From: Desulfobulbaceae bacterium
GTDB lineage: Bacteria; Desulfobacterota; Desulfobulbia; Desulfobulbales; Desulfobulbaceae
Assembly: GCA_023544645.1 (NCBI GenBank)
Contig: JAMJFO010000005.1
Coordinates: 1-64,000 of the forward strand
Reading direction: 5' to 3'
DNA: 64,000 nucleotides
Below the pieces are notes generated by a model. It was not told the origin of the DNA, made no database searches, and saw only the letters and a list, made by a program, of their open reading frames with translations. The position numbers and the translations under genes are program-made. Every line of letters starts with the position of its first letter. The first letter of the stretch is position 1. Shown here piece after piece: positions 63,043 through 64,000 of the stretch.

Positions 63043-63955
63043 CGCCTCTCCGGTTATCGCTGTCCGGAACCTGACCAAATCATTCTCGGGGAAAACAGTG
63101 GTCAACAAACTGTCACTGCAAATCAACCCTGGAGAGATCTATGGTTTCCTCGGCCCCAACGGCAGCGGCAAAACCACCTTCATCCGCATGCTGAGCGGCC
63201 TGCTGCGCCCGGATTCCGGATCCGGCACCTGTCTTGGTTTTGACATCCTCCGGGAGTCGGGAAAGATCAAACCGCTTATCGGCTACATGGCCCAGCGATT
63301 CAGCCTGTATGAAGATCTCAGTGTCCGGGAGAACCTGAATTTCATGGCCCGCATCTACCGGATCAACAATATGCGGAGAACGGTTGACGAAACCGTTGAA
63401 CGCATGGGGCTCAGCCGTTTTGCCAACCAGTTGGCCGGCACCCTGTCCGGCGGCTGGAAGCAGCGGCTGGCCCTTTCCGCCTGCCTGCTGCACCGTCCGC
63501 GCCTTCTCCTGCTGGACGAACCCACGGCCGGAGTCGATCCCAAGGCCCGGCGGGACTTCTGGGACGATATCTACAGTCTGGCCGCCGAGGGCGTCACCTC
63601 TCTCATCAGCACCCATTACATGGACGAGGCCGAGCGCTGCCACCGTCTTGCCTACCTGGCGTACGGCGATCTCCTGGTATCGGGGACCGCCGACGAGGTC
63701 GTCTCCCGGTCGGGACTCAAGACCCGGGCTGTCTCAGGCGCCAATCTTCATCTCCTCTCCCCGGAGCTCAAACCCCTGGCCGGGGTGGAACAGGTTGTTC
63801 CGTTCGGCAGCACCCTCCACGTGAGCGGACACGACGAGGAGCTCCTGGACCAAAGTCTGAATTCCCTGAAAAACGGTAAATACACCTGGCAGAAGATCGA
63901 CGCCAACCTGGAGGAAGTCTTTATCAGCCTGATGCAGGAACGGGAGGGCGGTTGA
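63035..63955 (+). CDS. ABC transporter ATP-binding protein (YbhF/CcmA type)
   Basis: The 306-residue product has Walker A GPNGSGKTTF, Q-loop region YMAQRFSLYEDL, the signature LSGGWKQRLALSA, Walker B LLLLDEPTAGVDP and an H-loop ISTHYMDEAE. It powers an ABC-2 exporter; E. coli YbhF has two ATPase halves fused, this one is single. The ATG at 63035 overlaps the adaptor stop by eight bases; the permease gene follows immediately. Confidence 0.92.
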   Translation: MADASPVIAVRNLTKSFSGKTVVNKLSLQINPGEIYGFLGPNGSGKTTFIRMLSGLLRPDSGSGTCLGFDILRESGKIKPLIGYMAQRFSLYEDLSVRENLNFMARIYRINNMRRTVDETVERMGLSRFANQLAGTLSGGWKQRLALSACLLHRPRLLLLDEPTAGVDPKARRDFWDDIYSLAAEGVTSLISTHYMDEAERCHRLAYLAYGDLLVSGTADEVVSRSGLKTRAVSGANLHLLSPELKPLAGVEQVVPFGSTLHVSGHDEELLDQSLNSLKNGKYTWQKIDANLEEVFISLMQEREGG

Positions 63956-64000
63956 ATGGGCTTTGGCGGATATTTCTCCTTCAACCGCTTCCTGGCGGTC
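63956..64000 (+). CDS. ABC-2 permease, N-terminal fragment (cut by window edge)
   Basis: The ATG at 63956 follows the TGA of the ATPase gene directly. Fifteen codons are visible (MGFGGYFSFNRFLAV). The fragment fits the cytoplasmic start of an ABC-2 permease of the YbhS/YbhR type, expected here from the adaptor and ATPase genes. Confidence 0.6.
   Translation, partial: MGFGGYFSFNRFLAV

Noticed and set aside
1-64000. CRISPR array, rRNA or tRNA genes
   Set aside because: No regularly spaced direct repeats of CRISPR type, no tRNA cloverleaf signature and no rRNA-like segment were seen by eye.

Overview
The window looks like a chromosomal segment of a Gram-negative bacterium, most probably a member of the Desulfobacterota (Desulfobulbales-like). 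The outer-membrane and lipoprotein machinery (BamA, SurA-like foldase, Lgt, Lnt) shows a two-membrane envelope. The M23 peptidase-bactofilin pair, the receiver/PEP-synthase-like protein, the BamA with an extra N-terminal domain and the general gene style fit that group. This placement is inferred from gene content; there is no rRNA or tRNA in the window to confirm it.

Region 1 (1-12 kb) is AT-rich and accessory. It holds three sulfotransferase domains, an ABC-2 glycan exporter (Wzm/Wzt-like), a family 2 glycosyltransferase, and a 1110-residue protein that fuses a sulfotransferase, a GT2 and a GT-B glycosyltransferase. Two small secreted proteins with their own terminators and two decayed genes, one an IS91-like transposase remnant, are interspersed. 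The likely joint task is building and exporting a sulfated surface glycan.

Region 2 (12-26 kb) is mostly on the minus strand. It has an apolipoprotein N-acyltransferase and a two-gene unit of an unusual subtilase (Glu in place of the His) plus an STN-domain protein with repeats. A Bpt-type aminoacyltransferase follows. Next is a unit of CYTH protein, receiver/PEP-synthase-like protein and NADP-type glutamate dehydrogenase, then a cation/proton antiporter with a stress-protein tail.

Region 3 (25.7-46 kb) is housekeeping: plsC, bamA, mfd and a HAD nucleotidase; a surA-like / RodZ-like / recO run; birA with a biotinyl-like protein; cmoA-cmoB; and an M23 peptidase with bactofilin.

Region 4 (44-55.6 kb) is the classic rpmH-rnpA-yidD-yidC-jag-mnmE cluster on the minus strand, divergent from trkA-trkH-mnmG-lgt on the plus strand. 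No dnaA is present at the junction.

Region 5 (55.6-64 kb) has a cysteine-cluster protein, a SlyD-like isomerase, a membrane metallophosphoesterase, a secreted metalloprotease, glycogen phosphorylase and the start of a HlyD/ABC export operon that runs off the window.

Between genes there is a dispersed repeat of about 70 bp in three copies (11788, 38665, 40317) and several large imperfect palindromes (17788-17940, 40206-40338, 56434-56528, 58470-58631). Three of the palindromes share the apex motif GGTAMGYGAGYC. These repeats, the receiver/PEP-synthase unit and the subtilase/STN pair are the least ordinary parts of the window.
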